Assembly (NCBI RefSeq): GCF_037991315.1
Contig: NZ_CP150300.1
Span: forward strand, 1,240,001 to 1,304,000
Origin: Paenibacillus sp. FSL H8-0079
Lineage (GTDB): Bacteria > Bacillota > Bacilli > Paenibacillales > Paenibacillaceae
Reading direction: 5' to 3'
Length of the DNA: 64,000 nt
The notes under the pieces were generated by a model. It made no database searches. It worked only from the letters and a program-made list of their open reading frames with translations, and was not told where the DNA came from. The position numbers and the translations under genes are program-made. Shown here in pieces: positions 17,532 to 26,161 of this stretch (positions are counted from its first letter, which is position 1; every line of letters starts with the position of its first letter).

Positions 17532-18482
17532 TTACTTTTTGGAGAACATCTCTTTGGCTTCATCCATGGCCATTTTATTACCGATAGATGAATAATCCAG
17601 CCAAGGCTGTGCACCAATTGGGTAGACGTGACCGGCTTTGACTGCTTTCAGGCCTTGCCAGATCGGATTGTTTTGCAGCTCCTTGAACATGGTTTGGGCT
17701 TCATCATCCGAATTCACAACCACAAAGATCGCATCTGCATCATAGTCTGGCAATATTTCACGGGATACCACTTGATAAGGTTTAGTCGAATCGATATCTG
17801 TAATGCCTTTGGCAGGAGTCAGACCGAGATCCTCATATAAAATGGGACCCATGGGACGGCGTGTACTGAATACACGCAATTCTTTGGCAGTAACACGGAT
17901 CGCCATGACAGTACCATCTTCTCCAATCGTGTCATGAACCAGAGATTTTACTTCTTCCGTTTCGCTTGCGTAGTCCTGAATGTATTGCTCAGCTTCCTTC
18001 TCGCGATTCACGAGTTTGCCAATGTCTTTCAGATGGTCGCGCCATGTGCCGTCATCCAGATTGAAGACATGTACCGGAGCAATTTTTTCGAATTTGGCAA
18101 TATCATCACCGGAGAATTCTTCGTCGAGATAGATCACATCCGGTTTCAGGGCAAGCAAAGCTTCCATATCCGGATCTTTTACCGGACCAAGTGGCGTTGT
18201 ATTTTGAAGACGATCAGCAACATGGGACAGGAAGGCCTTAGCTTCCCCACCGATAACGGAACCAACCGGAGTGATGCCGAGAGACAGCAGATCATTGGTC
18301 AGATGGATCGACATGGAGGCAATACGTTGCTCGCCCGAACTTGCGCTGTTGTCCTGATTTTCGGCTGAAGTGTCCGTGGACGAGCCGCCAGAAGCAGATG
18401 ATGAATTATTGGCCGTTCCACAGGCTGCGAGTATAAGCACCAGACAGATACTCATGACAAGCATAAGATTTTTCTTTAACAT
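17532..18482 (-). CDS. Iron-siderophore ABC transporter substrate-binding lipoprotein
   Basis: This 316-residue lipoprotein binds an iron-siderophore for the two permeases upstream. The signal peptide ends in the lipobox LILAACGTA, followed by a Ser/Asn/Gly-rich linker of about 30 residues. The mature part is a type III (helical-backbone) binding fold: RIASMSIHLTNDLLSLGITPVG, then ALLALKPDVIYLDEEFSGDD and a C-terminal HVYPIGAQPWLDYSS. It resembles FeuA/YfiY-type proteins. AAGGAG lies 13 bases before the ATG, slightly far. It is the last gene of a three-gene operon with no ATPase. The particular siderophore cannot be read from the sequence. Confidence 0.88.
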   Translation of the reverse strand: MLKKNLMLVMSICLVLILAACGTANNSSSASGGSSTDTSAENQDNSASSGEQRIASMSIHLTNDLLSLGITPVGSVIGGEAKAFLSHVADRLQNTTPLGPVKDPDMEALLALKPDVIYLDEEFSGDDIAKFEKIAPVHVFNLDDGTWRDHLKDIGKLVNREKEAEQYIQDYASETEEVKSLVHDTIGEDGTVMAIRVTAKELRVFSTRRPMGPILYEDLGLTPAKGITDIDSTKPYQVVSREILPDYDADAIFVVVNSDDEAQTMFKELQNNPIWQGLKAVKAGHVYPIGAQPWLDYSSIGNKMAMDEAKEMFSKK

Positions 18483-18543
18483 GGGTAGTCACATTCTCCT
18501 TGAACATCTCTTGGATGTCTTTATTGTTTTTTGAAAAAAAAGA

Positions 18544-19560
18544 TCACTTGCTTCGTACTAAAAGGTACAAAAAGTAAGGTGCACCAATCGCAGCAACCAC
18601 CACGCCTGCCGGAATGGCATTAGGCTGAAAGATCGTTCGCCCGATGGTATCGGCGGTCACCAGAATAACCATGCCGATGAGTCCGGCAGCAGGGATCAGA
18701 TGCCGATGCATCGGACCGACAAGCCTGCGCGCCAGATGTGGTGCCGCCAGACCGATAAAGCCGATCCCACCAGCCATCGATACACTGACGGCAGACAAAG
18801 CCACGGCACAGAGCAGCAAAATAATACGCTGGGATCGGACAGGCGTCCCGATACTGGTTGCGGCAGCATCTCCAAGATTGAAGGCATCGAGCGTTTTGGA
18901 TCGACTCCAAATATAAGAGATACATAGCACCACCCAAGGAAGCAACGCTTGCACATGAACCCAATCGCGGCCCCAGACGCTTCCTGCCAGCCAGCGAGCG
19001 GCAAAGGAATAGGTGTCTTCATCCAGACGCAGGGATAGATAGAGTGTCAACGCATGGAACCCGGCCGCGACCGCGATTCCAACCAGAATCAGCTTAATGG
19101 GCGATACGCCGTTGTGCCGATCATAAGATAGCAGCATGATGATCAGGGCCGCGGCCACACTGCCTGCAAAAGCAAACAACGGAATCAGAAGGGCCACAGA
19201 GCTGTCCATTGTAAAGGAGAGACTAACAAACACCATTAGTCCGAACGCCGCCCCGGCATGCAATCCCAGAATGCCAGGGTCGGCCAGTGGATTACGAGTG
19301 ATCCCTTGCAGGGCCGCTCCGGCAATACCTAGTCCTGCTCCGGCCAGTACAGTGACCAGAATACGTGGCAGTCGGTAATCAAACAGTACAATCTGATCAT
19401 CCGGACTGCCATTGCCAAGCAAAGTCTGCAATACAGCCACTGGGGACAGACGGATGGTTCCCGTGTTCAGGCTGATCACAATAACGGCAATGGCGATGCA
19501 GAACAGCGTGACGCTGACAATTATCGAACGTTTACCTCGTAAAGGTGCATTGGAATTCAT
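18544..19560 (-). CDS. Iron-siderophore ABC transporter permease (FecCD family), second subunit
   Basis: This 338-residue permease forms half of the siderophore channel. It has about nine to ten membrane segments. Typical FecCD motifs are DYRLPRILVTVLAGAGLGIAGA near residue 60, GITRNPLADPGILG, and GGIGFIGLAAPHLARRLVGPMHRHLIP, the ATPase-contact region. The start lies 2 bases after the stop of the first permease gene, with AAAGGAGG inside that gene's end, so the two are co-translated. No ATPase is encoded nearby, as in the B. subtilis Feu system, where a shared ATPase is used. That sharing is an inference here. Confidence 0.92.
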   Translation of the reverse strand: MNSNAPLRGKRSIIVSVTLFCIAIAVIVISLNTGTIRLSPVAVLQTLLGNGSPDDQIVLFDYRLPRILVTVLAGAGLGIAGAALQGITRNPLADPGILGLHAGAAFGLMVFVSLSFTMDSSVALLIPLFAFAGSVAAALIIMLLSYDRHNGVSPIKLILVGIAVAAGFHALTLYLSLRLDEDTYSFAARWLAGSVWGRDWVHVQALLPWVVLCISYIWSRSKTLDAFNLGDAAATSIGTPVRSQRIILLLCAVALSAVSVSMAGGIGFIGLAAPHLARRLVGPMHRHLIPAAGLIGMVILVTADTIGRTIFQPNAIPAGVVVAAIGAPYFLYLLVRSK

Positions 19561-19562
19561 CG

Positions 19563-20636
19563 CTACAAGGCCCTCCTTTCTTTACGGGCCAGATAAAGGA
19601 AGAACGGTACACCGACAAAGGCGACCATAATGCCTACCGCGAGCTCCTCGGGTGGGTTCACAATGCGTGAGCCCAGATCGGCGAGCACTAGCAGTACCGC
19701 TCCCAGCAGGGAGGACATTGGAATGATGAGTCGATAATCTACACCCACCAGTTTGCGGGAGATATGTGGGATGACCAGTCCGACAAATCCAATCGAGCCT
19801 ACTGCCGACACGGACACGCCAGCCAGAACAACAACCGCTGCCAGGGCGAGAAATCTCGTCCAGCGCAGGTTGATCCCGAGATTAATCGCCACTTCTTCAC
19901 CGAGGGACATAAGGGATACACGCCGGGCGAGTGGCATGATCAGCACTAGCGTCACGAGTAGCACGGGAAGAATCAGCTTGAGATGCCGCCATTCAATCCC
20001 GCCAAAACCACCTGCATACCAGAAGGCCAGATCCTGACTCAGGTCAAAATAAATGGCGACGCCTGTGCTGAGTGAACTTAACATGGCGGCAATAACGGCC
20101 CCGGCAACGGTCAGTCTGATGGAACTCAGCCCACCGGGTGCTGCCATTCCGAGCAGGAAGATAAGCAGTGTGCCCAGAACAGCCCCCAGGAATGATAGAA
20201 ACATGATCCAGCCGTAAGGCAGTCCGGGCCAAAAGGCAAAGCTCAGTGCCACGACAAAAGTGGCTCCTGCATTGATGCCCAGAATGCCGGTGTCTGCCAG
20301 CGGATTACGCGTAATGCCCTGCATTAAAGCTCCTGCAACCGCAAAGGCAGCGCCGATGATCACGGCAGCAAGGACACGAGGCAGCCGCAGCTCATGAATA
20401 ATCTGGTGTGGCGTCAGAGCCGGATTGTACTGGAAAATGGCAGTCCATACCGTTTCCAGTGTCAGCCCTTTGGCACCTAACGAGATTGCGACAAACATAC
20501 TTAGTAGCAGTACGGCTATGGCAGACAAAAACATCAGCCCAACCGTCACTGCAGATTTTCGTGAATTGGACGGACGATGTGGCAGTCCCGGATGTTGAAT
20601 ACGGGTCACTCCTTTGTTACCAACAACGCATTTCAT
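19563..20636 (-). CDS. Iron-siderophore ABC transporter permease (FecCD family), first subunit
   Basis: This protein of up to 357 residues is the other half of the siderophore channel, with the motifs HELRLPRVLAAVIIGAAFAVAGA, GITRNPLADTGILG and GSIGFVGLVIPHISRKLVGVDYRLIIP. A charged N-terminal tail of about 30 residues precedes the first helix. The start is uncertain: the ATG at 20636 lies only 6 bases from the Fur box and has no ribosome site, while an AAAGGAG lies about 20 bases inside the frame with GTG directly abutting it and an in-frame ATT eight bases beyond. It leads the transport operon, under the Fur box. Confidence 0.88.
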   Translation of the reverse strand: MKCVVGNKGVTRIQHPGLPHRPSNSRKSAVTVGLMFLSAIAVLLLSMFVAISLGAKGLTLETVWTAIFQYNPALTPHQIIHELRLPRVLAAVIIGAAFAVAGALMQGITRNPLADTGILGINAGATFVVALSFAFWPGLPYGWIMFLSFLGAVLGTLLIFLLGMAAPGGLSSIRLTVAGAVIAAMLSSLSTGVAIYFDLSQDLAFWYAGGFGGIEWRHLKLILPVLLVTLVLIMPLARRVSLMSLGEEVAINLGINLRWTRFLALAAVVVLAGVSVSAVGSIGFVGLVIPHISRKLVGVDYRLIIPMSSLLGAVLLVLADLGSRIVNPPEELAVGIMVAFVGVPFFLYLARKERRAL

Positions 20637-20642
20637 TGTTAT

Positions 20643-20657
20643 TGATTATCATTATCA
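20643..20657. promoter_or_regulatory. Fur box of the siderophore transport operon
   Basis: TGATTATCATTATCA matches the Bacillus 7-1-7 Fur consensus TGATAATNATTATCA at all but one position. It lies just upstream of the first permease gene and predicts repression in iron-replete cells. Confidence 0.85.
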
Positions 20658-20735
20658 ATTAGTGATCATTATAAAATCTTAATTCAGGCCCGTACATGGC
20701 ATAAATTAAGATTTCGGGAATGGACATTTTTTAGA

Positions 20736-22466
20736 TTACAGAAATGAAGGTTTGTTCGTCAACATAGAGAGCGCTTCATCCAGCTGGATGTTAATGGAAT
20801 ATGGGGCATACACAACCCATGAGTTCCAATCGATAAAATGAACCCTTCCGGTTTTTACGGCAGGATGGCTGTTCCACAGTGGATTCGAAGCCATCTCTTT
20901 CAACAGTGTTGCCTTTTCATGCACGGAGTTAATCGCCAGTACCAGCACATCCGCCTCCAATCCGTCCCATTCTCCTGGTGTAAAAGGCAGCCAGTTTAAT
21001 CCGACGCCGGGTGATTTGCCAGCCAGTTCGGTCTGAATCCGCTGAGGAGCGGCCAGTTGCAAGGTACGGTAAAAGACGTGTCCGAAGTTGCGATGACTGT
21101 ACATCCGTGGACCTTTAGGGGTCAACGTGCCAACGGCAACGGTGATGTCGCCGATGAATTCCTTGATTTTTTTGCGTGCCCGCTCTGCCTTGCGTTCATG
21201 TCGATCCAGCCACTCTTTCGCTGCCTGGGTGCGATCCACGATGGATGCAATCTTCTGCAGATGACCGAAGACGTCTGTCTGGTTCCAGGGAATGGTGATA
21301 ATTGGGGCGACATCGCCGATATGCTCCATGGCTTTCGCAGCTGCATTATCCTTGGTCAGAACCAACTCGGGATTCACATCAAGGAAGGCCTGACGACCTT
21401 GTTCCCAAGGTTCATAGGCGTGGAAGGGTAACGTGAGCGATTTGGGCATATGAGGCAGGTGACCCTGGATCTGAGCTGCACATGGCGTGATACCAAGTGT
21501 CATGAGGTGGTCCGTGTAAGGATAAGAGAGCGACACGATGTTCCGGTGCACCTGCTTTGAATAGGAAGTTGGCGCATAACCGGCATGGTTTCGGAAACGC
21601 CGGCTGAAATAGAATTCGTCACGGTATCCCACTTCGCGAGCCACATCACGGATACGCAGGTCGGAAGTGAGCAGTAATTCTTTGGCCCGGTTCATGCGCA
21701 GATGGGTGATGTATTCAATGGGATTCTTCTGCATGCGGCTCTTGAACAGCTGTGAGTAATAGGAAGGATGCATGCCTGCCAGTTCTGCCAGCGTCTCCAG
21801 CTTGATCTCGTGCATGTAGTTTTCCCGCATATATTGCAGGGTTGACCGGAGCCACTGTTCGGGTTCATCTTGTCCTGCCACTGTGTCAGTCAGGTCTTCT
21901 TGAGGCCAGAGCATGTGTAGCAGGTCCGTGAGGAGGAGCTGTGTTTTCAAGCTGGTGTGCGAACCGTCGTTGTTCAGTTGTGTAAGCTGTGCGGCAATCC
22001 GTTGTATGCCATAAAAGGGCCCTTGAATCCAGCCTGTAACAGGTGAGCTGAGTTCTCGTTCATAGATTCGTCTGGATGCCGTTTTCTCCGTAGCCCGAAA
22101 CAGATCAAAATGAATGATATACAGTTCAATCTCATGGTCTTCATCACCAATCAGTTCAATTGAAGTGCCTGGAGTGCATAGACAAGCTGATTTGCGAACC
22201 ACGTGAGATTCGGTCCCATTCATAGTCCGTGTGCCTGTGAATTTGTGCATATATATGAAGGTATGATGAGCTAACTCAGTTGTGGACCAGCTCCATTTCC
22301 CACGGGTTATAATATGTTCTGCCTGACGAAGTTCGATCAGGGTATCATTCAGAAAAGTATCCAGCTCCGTCCGGGTTGGAGATTCCTTTCCCTGGTTGGA
22401 GTTAGCCTGCTCATGCAATATCTGTGGAGCCATGCTGTTGTGGACGGTGCCAGGAATGGTAGTCAT
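20736..22466 (-). CDS. Btr-like AraC regulator with siderophore-binding domain
   Basis: This 576-residue cytoplasmic regulator fuses an AraC activator to a periplasmic-binding-protein-like domain, as in B. subtilis Btr, which activates siderophore uptake when it binds the siderophore. Residues 1-200 are a cupin-like sensor region. Residues 207-312 hold the two AraC HTH units (LETLAELAGMHPSYYSQLF and IRDVAREVGYRDEFYFSRRF). Residues 318-576 are a FeuA-like ligand domain (HLMTLGITPCAAQ, NPELVLTKDNAAA, HFIDWNSWVVYAPYS). AGGAGG lies about 12 bases before the ATG. It lies directly upstream of and on the same strand as the importer, with the Fur box in between. The ligand is presumably the siderophore imported by that operon. 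Confidence 0.9.
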   Translation of the reverse strand: MTTIPGTVHNSMAPQILHEQANSNQGKESPTRTELDTFLNDTLIELRQAEHIITRGKWSWSTTELAHHTFIYMHKFTGTRTMNGTESHVVRKSACLCTPGTSIELIGDEDHEIELYIIHFDLFRATEKTASRRIYERELSSPVTGWIQGPFYGIQRIAAQLTQLNNDGSHTSLKTQLLLTDLLHMLWPQEDLTDTVAGQDEPEQWLRSTLQYMRENYMHEIKLETLAELAGMHPSYYSQLFKSRMQKNPIEYITHLRMNRAKELLLTSDLRIRDVAREVGYRDEFYFSRRFRNHAGYAPTSYSKQVHRNIVSLSYPYTDHLMTLGITPCAAQIQGHLPHMPKSLTLPFHAYEPWEQGRQAFLDVNPELVLTKDNAAAKAMEHIGDVAPIITIPWNQTDVFGHLQKIASIVDRTQAAKEWLDRHERKAERARKKIKEFIGDITVAVGTLTPKGPRMYSHRNFGHVFYRTLQLAAPQRIQTELAGKSPGVGLNWLPFTPGEWDGLEADVLVLAINSVHEKATLLKEMASNPLWNSHPAVKTGRVHFIDWNSWVVYAPYSINIQLDEALSMLTNKPSFL

Positions 22467-22862
22467 AGTGCTGCGGAACCTCCTCTCTTTGAACAGTTTA
22501 GGTAATGATTGAATCTGGAACGTACAATATTTTCAGATATTTTATAAAAAGCACTGAGGTATATGATCCCGTTATTCAGGTGTGATTGATAGTTTAACCA
22601 GATTGTCGCTAGTTACAAGTATGCTAAGGGACAAGAACTCTTGACCCTAGTCTGCTGATAATCTTAGCAAATCTACTGCAGAATTGAAATGTGTACAGAT
22701 ACGTTCGAGTCGCTAATAAGCTGATGAAGCCTGATGAGAGAACATATTCGAAATCGTTTTCTGACGTAAGCGTTTCTTTTTGGTAAAATAAAGGGGATAA
22801 CATGTTGGCCTGATCTGAATCATGAACCTTTTCAACTCAATTTGCAGTAGGGAGGCTTTAAT
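22467..22862. other. Divergent intergenic region (396 bases)
   Basis: This spacer separates the divergent regulator gene and the oxidoreductase gene. I see no ORF with a ribosome site, no Fur box and no clear hairpin. The only recognisable element is the promoter at 22761-22789. Confidence 0.5.
22761..22789 (+). promoter_or_regulatory. Candidate promoter of the Gfo/Idh/MocA gene
   Basis: CTGACG (22761-22766) and TAAAAT (22784-22789) are 17 bases apart, and TGG just before the -10 makes it an extended -10 type. Confidence 0.45.
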
Positions 22863-23864
22863 ATGACAGAAGTAGTGGGACGGGACAAAGTACGCTGGGG
22901 CATTATGGGCACGGGATGGATTGCATCCCAGTTTGCAAAGGATTTGGGGCATGCGGGGAACGCGGAGAAAGCAGCGGTAGGTTCACGCACAGCGGGAAGC
23001 GCAGAGAAGTTTGCAGCTGAATATGGTTTTGCACGCGCTTACGGTTCGTATGATGAAATGTTGCAAGACCCTGAGGTAGATATTATCTATGTGGCAACAC
23101 CTCATCCTTTACATAAGGAGAATGTAATGGCTTGTCTTGAGGCAGGCAAAGCGGTTCTCTGTGAAAAGCCGTTCACCATGAATGCGCGTCAGTTGGAGCA
23201 GCTGGTGGAGACTGCGCGGGAGCGCAAGCTTTTCCTGATGGAGGGCATGTGGACACGCTTCTTGCCACCCATTGAACAAGCCAGAGCATGGATTGCAGAA
23301 GGACGGATCGGTGAAGTTCGTTTGGTCCAGGCAGACTTTGGATTCCGTATCGGTTGGGAGCCGCAAGGACGTTTGCTTAACCCGGATCTGGGTGGCGGCG
23401 CTTTGCTGGATGCAGGGGTGTACCCGATCTCATTCGCATCGATGATCTTTGGCGAACAACCCCAGCATGTATGGAGTACGGCCAATATTGGTGAGACGGG
23501 CGTGGACGAGCAGTTTTCCGTGTTATTGTCCTATTCCGAGGGGCGTTCTGCATCACTAAGTGCTGCTATTCGTCTGAACCTCAGCAATGAAGCGGTCATA
23601 TACGGTACGGAAGGCAAGATTCGTCTGCCTTTATTCTTGGCGGGCAAAGAAGCCCATCTGCATGTGAATGGTCAGGACGAGCCCGAGAAGTTCACGGATG
23701 ATCGAACGTGCATTGGTTATGCTTTTGAGGCAGAAGAAGCGGGACGTTGTATCTTAGAAGGCCGCACGGAGAGCAATACCATTAAACTGGACGAATCCCT
23801 GGAAATCATGAAGTTGATGGACACCATTCGGGGCCAGTGGGGATTGCGTTACAAATCGGAGTAA
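22863..23864 (+). CDS. Gfo/Idh/MocA-family NAD(P)-dependent oxidoreductase
   Basis: This 333-residue enzyme oxidises or reduces a sugar-like substrate with NAD(P). The N-terminal Rossmann domain begins VRWGIMGTGWIASQFAKDL, with the nucleotide-binding GTGWIA loop. The family motif EKPFTMN near residue 102 supplies the catalytic Lys. The C-terminal alpha/beta domain includes GGGALLDAGVYPISF, with the conserved GGG-LDxGxY block. GGGAGG lies upstream of the ATG at good spacing. The pyrrolidone-carboxylate peptidase gene follows by 21 bases, so the two may be co-transcribed, though no shared pathway is obvious. Substrate is unknown. Confidence 0.9.
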   Translation: MTEVVGRDKVRWGIMGTGWIASQFAKDLGHAGNAEKAAVGSRTAGSAEKFAAEYGFARAYGSYDEMLQDPEVDIIYVATPHPLHKENVMACLEAGKAVLCEKPFTMNARQLEQLVETARERKLFLMEGMWTRFLPPIEQARAWIAEGRIGEVRLVQADFGFRIGWEPQGRLLNPDLGGGALLDAGVYPISFASMIFGEQPQHVWSTANIGETGVDEQFSVLLSYSEGRSASLSAAIRLNLSNEAVIYGTEGKIRLPLFLAGKEAHLHVNGQDEPEKFTDDRTCIGYAFEAEEAGRCILEGRTESNTIKLDESLEIMKLMDTIRGQWGLRYKSE

Positions 23865-23885
23865 ACAGACAGGAGTTGGCGTGTG

Positions 23886-24509
23886 ATGGTGAAGATTCTG
23901 ATATCCGGGTTTGAACCGTTTGGCGGGGATGCGGTGAATCCAACGGGAGCGTTAATGGAAGCTCTTGCGAACGAGGTAATGGATGGTGCTGAGCTAAAAA
24001 CAGTACTGTTGCCCGTGCACTTCAATGAATGTGCAGACCTGCTCATCGCAGAGATGGAAGTCTATCGGCCGGATGTTGTCATCGCCTGTGGATTGGCAAA
24101 GGGCAGAACGGCCATCACACCGGAGCGGATCGCCGTTAATGTCAAAGACATTCCGCCTGGCTCCTATGCAGATAACCAGGGGCAGCGTCCGGTGGACGAG
24201 CCGATTGTAGACGGCAGCCCGGACGGTATATTCTCCACCTTGCCCATACGTGCCATGGTGAATGACATGACGGCAGCAGGTATTCCCGCTGCCGTCTCCA
24301 ATACAGCAGGCACGTATATCTGCAACAACACGATGTACCGGGTTCTAGATCATATTCGTGTAGGGCAGCTTCCGATCCGTGCCGGATTTGTACATTTTCC
24401 AGCCTCTACAGAGATGGCTGTGTTGCAGCCTTCCGTCCCTGCGCTACCTATTCCCATGATGCTGGATGCGCTGCGGATAATGATCCGCACAGTTGTGGCT
24501 GAATCGTAG
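23886..24509 (+). CDS. pcp: Pyrrolidone-carboxylate peptidase (pyroglutamyl-peptidase I)
   Basis: This 207-residue cytoplasmic cysteine peptidase removes N-terminal pyroglutamate from peptides. The start segment MVKILISGFEPFGGDAVNPTG is diagnostic. The catalytic residues are visible: Glu in PERIAVNVKD, Cys in TAGTYICNNTMY and His in AGFVHFPAS. Length matches the family. The start is either ATG at 23886, ten bases after AGGAG, or GTG at 23883, seven bases after it; they differ by one residue. A strong hairpin terminator follows at 24670. Confidence 0.93.
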   Translation: MVKILISGFEPFGGDAVNPTGALMEALANEVMDGAELKTVLLPVHFNECADLLIAEMEVYRPDVVIACGLAKGRTAITPERIAVNVKDIPPGSYADNQGQRPVDEPIVDGSPDGIFSTLPIRAMVNDMTAAGIPAAVSNTAGTYICNNTMYRVLDHIRVGQLPIRAGFVHFPASTEMAVLQPSVPALPIPMMLDALRIMIRTVVAES

Positions 24510-24669
24510 GTGATGGTTGCGATTTTTCGGCTGCGGTTGCAGCAGAACGTAGGTGACGGTTGGATTCGTAAACCGAAGTTGTGAGAGGGCGAGCAGTGGA
24601 TTGGAATGGGTTACAGTAGGGTTCAGGATGACGTGGAGTATAAATATGAAGTTGAATATAGAGTGAAAA

Positions 24670-24720
24670 AAAGAGCTGTCCCATCGTCATAAGTCTGACG
24701 TTAGGGGACAGCTCTTTCTA
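24670..24720. terminator. Strong bidirectional hairpin terminator
   Basis: AAAGAGCTGTCCC (24670-24682) pairs perfectly with GGGACAGCTCTTT (24705-24717). An inner hairpin, CGTCA/TGACG, extends the stem. It ends the oxidoreductase-pcp unit. Confidence 0.8.
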
Positions 24721-25083
24721 TTTCGTGTGCCATGTGTCATGGGTAGTGTAGTCCAACATGGTTAGTGAGGTCACTAGTTTGCAGCAAAGTATCTTGATGC
24801 AAGTATTTCGCCTAGTTAAAAATTAGACTCTAAAACCGCAAACCGCAAACCGCAAACCCGAAACCCGATAAGGCTTATATAACTTTTGCTGGAAAGTAGA
24901 GATTTAGCGAAATAGATGCGGGGGAGTTTAAGCGTAGACTCCGATTCGTGAGCCTTCTAAGCTTCTGAATACAACTTTTATTAACCCGAAGTAACCAAGC
25001 TCTTACAAAACAAGACGCTAGGACACCGTCATCACCCTGGCTAGCTAAGAAGTTTGTATCCACGAATGAACCCTATGCAGGAC

Positions 25084-25255
25084 TCTAACGAATCGAGCAC
25101 ACGCTATTCGCCGAGAATCCGCACATACCAATTTCTAACGAATCGTAGGATCGTTATTGTGTGGAATGAAGCGAGTTTGTCGACGATATGAACGAATTTT
25201 AGCCGAATACGGTGTCTGAGATTCGTTAGAATTCTCATACCACGTTATTCGGCTA
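25084..25255. repeat. Cluster of TCTAACGAATCG repeats with nested inverted repeats
   Basis: TCTAACGAATCG occurs at 25084-25095 and 25134-25145. TTCTAACGAATC (25133-25144) is perfectly inverted as GATTCGTTAGAA (25220-25231). TTAGCCGAATACGGTG (near 25199) is nearly inverted as CACGTTATTCGGCTAA (near 25240-25255). The nested pairs could fold as one structured unit. I infer a species-specific intergenic repeat; no coding potential is evident. Confidence 0.5.
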
Positions 25256-25318
25256 AATAAGGTGCGCTGGGTTCTTTAGATATAGAGCGAAGAGAAACTA
25301 ACTCAAATTAAATAAATG

Positions 25319-26161
25319 TTAGATTCGCAACAGATCAAGGTCGAACTCGGGAACGAGTCCTTCTTTCATGGCACGTCCAAGCAGTGCAGTGATTGCACCG
25401 TAACCATCATCGCCCAGGTTGGCGCTGAACTCGTTAACGTACAGGCCGATATGCTGTGCAGCTACGTCAGGGTCCATTTCTTGGGCATGTTCCATAACGT
25501 ATGCTCTCGACTCATCCGGGTGAGCCCATGCATATTCAACGGAGGCACGTGCCCATCCGGCGAGGGCGTGAGCATCCATGTCACGACGTGCGATGATTGC
25601 TCCAAGTGGAATTGGCAAGCCTGTATCACTTTCCCACCAGTTGCCGAGATCTGTCATCAGTTTGAGATCATAGTTCTGATACGTGAAGCGTGCTTCATGG
25701 ATGACAAGTCCGGCATCGATTTTGCCGTCACGAACAGCAGGCATGATCTGGTCGAATGGCATGACGACAATCTCACCTACACCGCCAGGAACATTTTGCG
25801 CTGCCCACAGACGGAACAACATATATGCTGTCGAGCGTTCACTTGGCACAGCAACCCGTCGTCCAGAGAGATAGCTGGGATCGGTCGTGCCATTTGCAGT
25901 CAGAACCAGTGGACCGCATCCTCTGCCGAGTGCGCCTCCAGCAGGAAGCAGAGCATAGTCAGATAGCACGTATGGAAGTGCTGCATAAGATATTTTCATA
26001 ACTTCAGGTGTATCTGGTCCATCCGGATTTGCCGCCAGACCATTGGTAATATCAATATCAGCATAACGGACATCCAGCTCAGGTGCGCCGGGGATCAACC
26101 CGTGCACCCACGCGTGAAAGATAAATGTATCATTTGGACAAGGGGAAAATGCAATTTTCAT
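25319..26161 (-). CDS. mqnD: 1,4-dihydroxy-6-naphthoate synthase MqnD (futalosine pathway)
   Basis: This 280-residue enzyme converts cyclic dehypoxanthinyl futalosine to 1,4-dihydroxy-6-naphthoate in menaquinone synthesis. The start segment MKIAFSPCPNDTFIFHAWVHG is the MqnD signature, followed by DIDITNGLAANP, KISYAALPYVLSDYALLPAGGALG and VIHEARFTYQ, all typical of this periplasmic-binding-like fold. The start at 26161 follows GGGAGGT at nine bases and overlaps the mqnB stop as ATGA, so the pair is co-translated. MqnA, MqnE and MqnC, needed for the earlier steps, are not in the window. Confidence 0.92.
   Translation of the reverse strand: MKIAFSPCPNDTFIFHAWVHGLIPGAPELDVRYADIDITNGLAANPDGPDTPEVMKISYAALPYVLSDYALLPAGGALGRGCGPLVLTANGTTDPSYLSGRRVAVPSERSTAYMLFRLWAAQNVPGGVGEIVVMPFDQIMPAVRDGKIDAGLVIHEARFTYQNYDLKLMTDLGNWWESDTGLPIPLGAIIARRDMDAHALAGWARASVEYAWAHPDESRAYVMEHAQEMDPDVAAQHIGLYVNEFSANLGDDGYGAITALLGRAMKEGLVPEFDLDLLRI

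Larger units (their letters stand above)
24510..25318. other. Intergenic region with terminator and repeats (809 bases)
   Basis: This gene-free stretch lies between pcp and mqnD. It holds the terminator at 24670-24720, three tandem CCGCAAA units at 24836-24856 and a cluster of inverted and direct repeats at 25084-25255. I see no ORF with a ribosome site. Confidence 0.6.

Noticed and set aside
22755..22775. cre-like sequence near GTAAGCGTTTC upstream of the Gfo/Idh gene
   Set aside because: Several consensus positions on the right half do not match, so it is too weak to call.
24836..24856. Three CCGCAAA units in tandem, considered as a CRISPR or iteron array
   Set aside because: The units are seven bases long with no spacers and no cas or rep genes nearby. 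They are a short simple repeat.
25316..25966. Long plus-strand ORF opposite mqnD
   Set aside because: It is a shadow of mqnD, whose protein matches a known family along its full length. No ribosome site precedes the plus-strand ORF.
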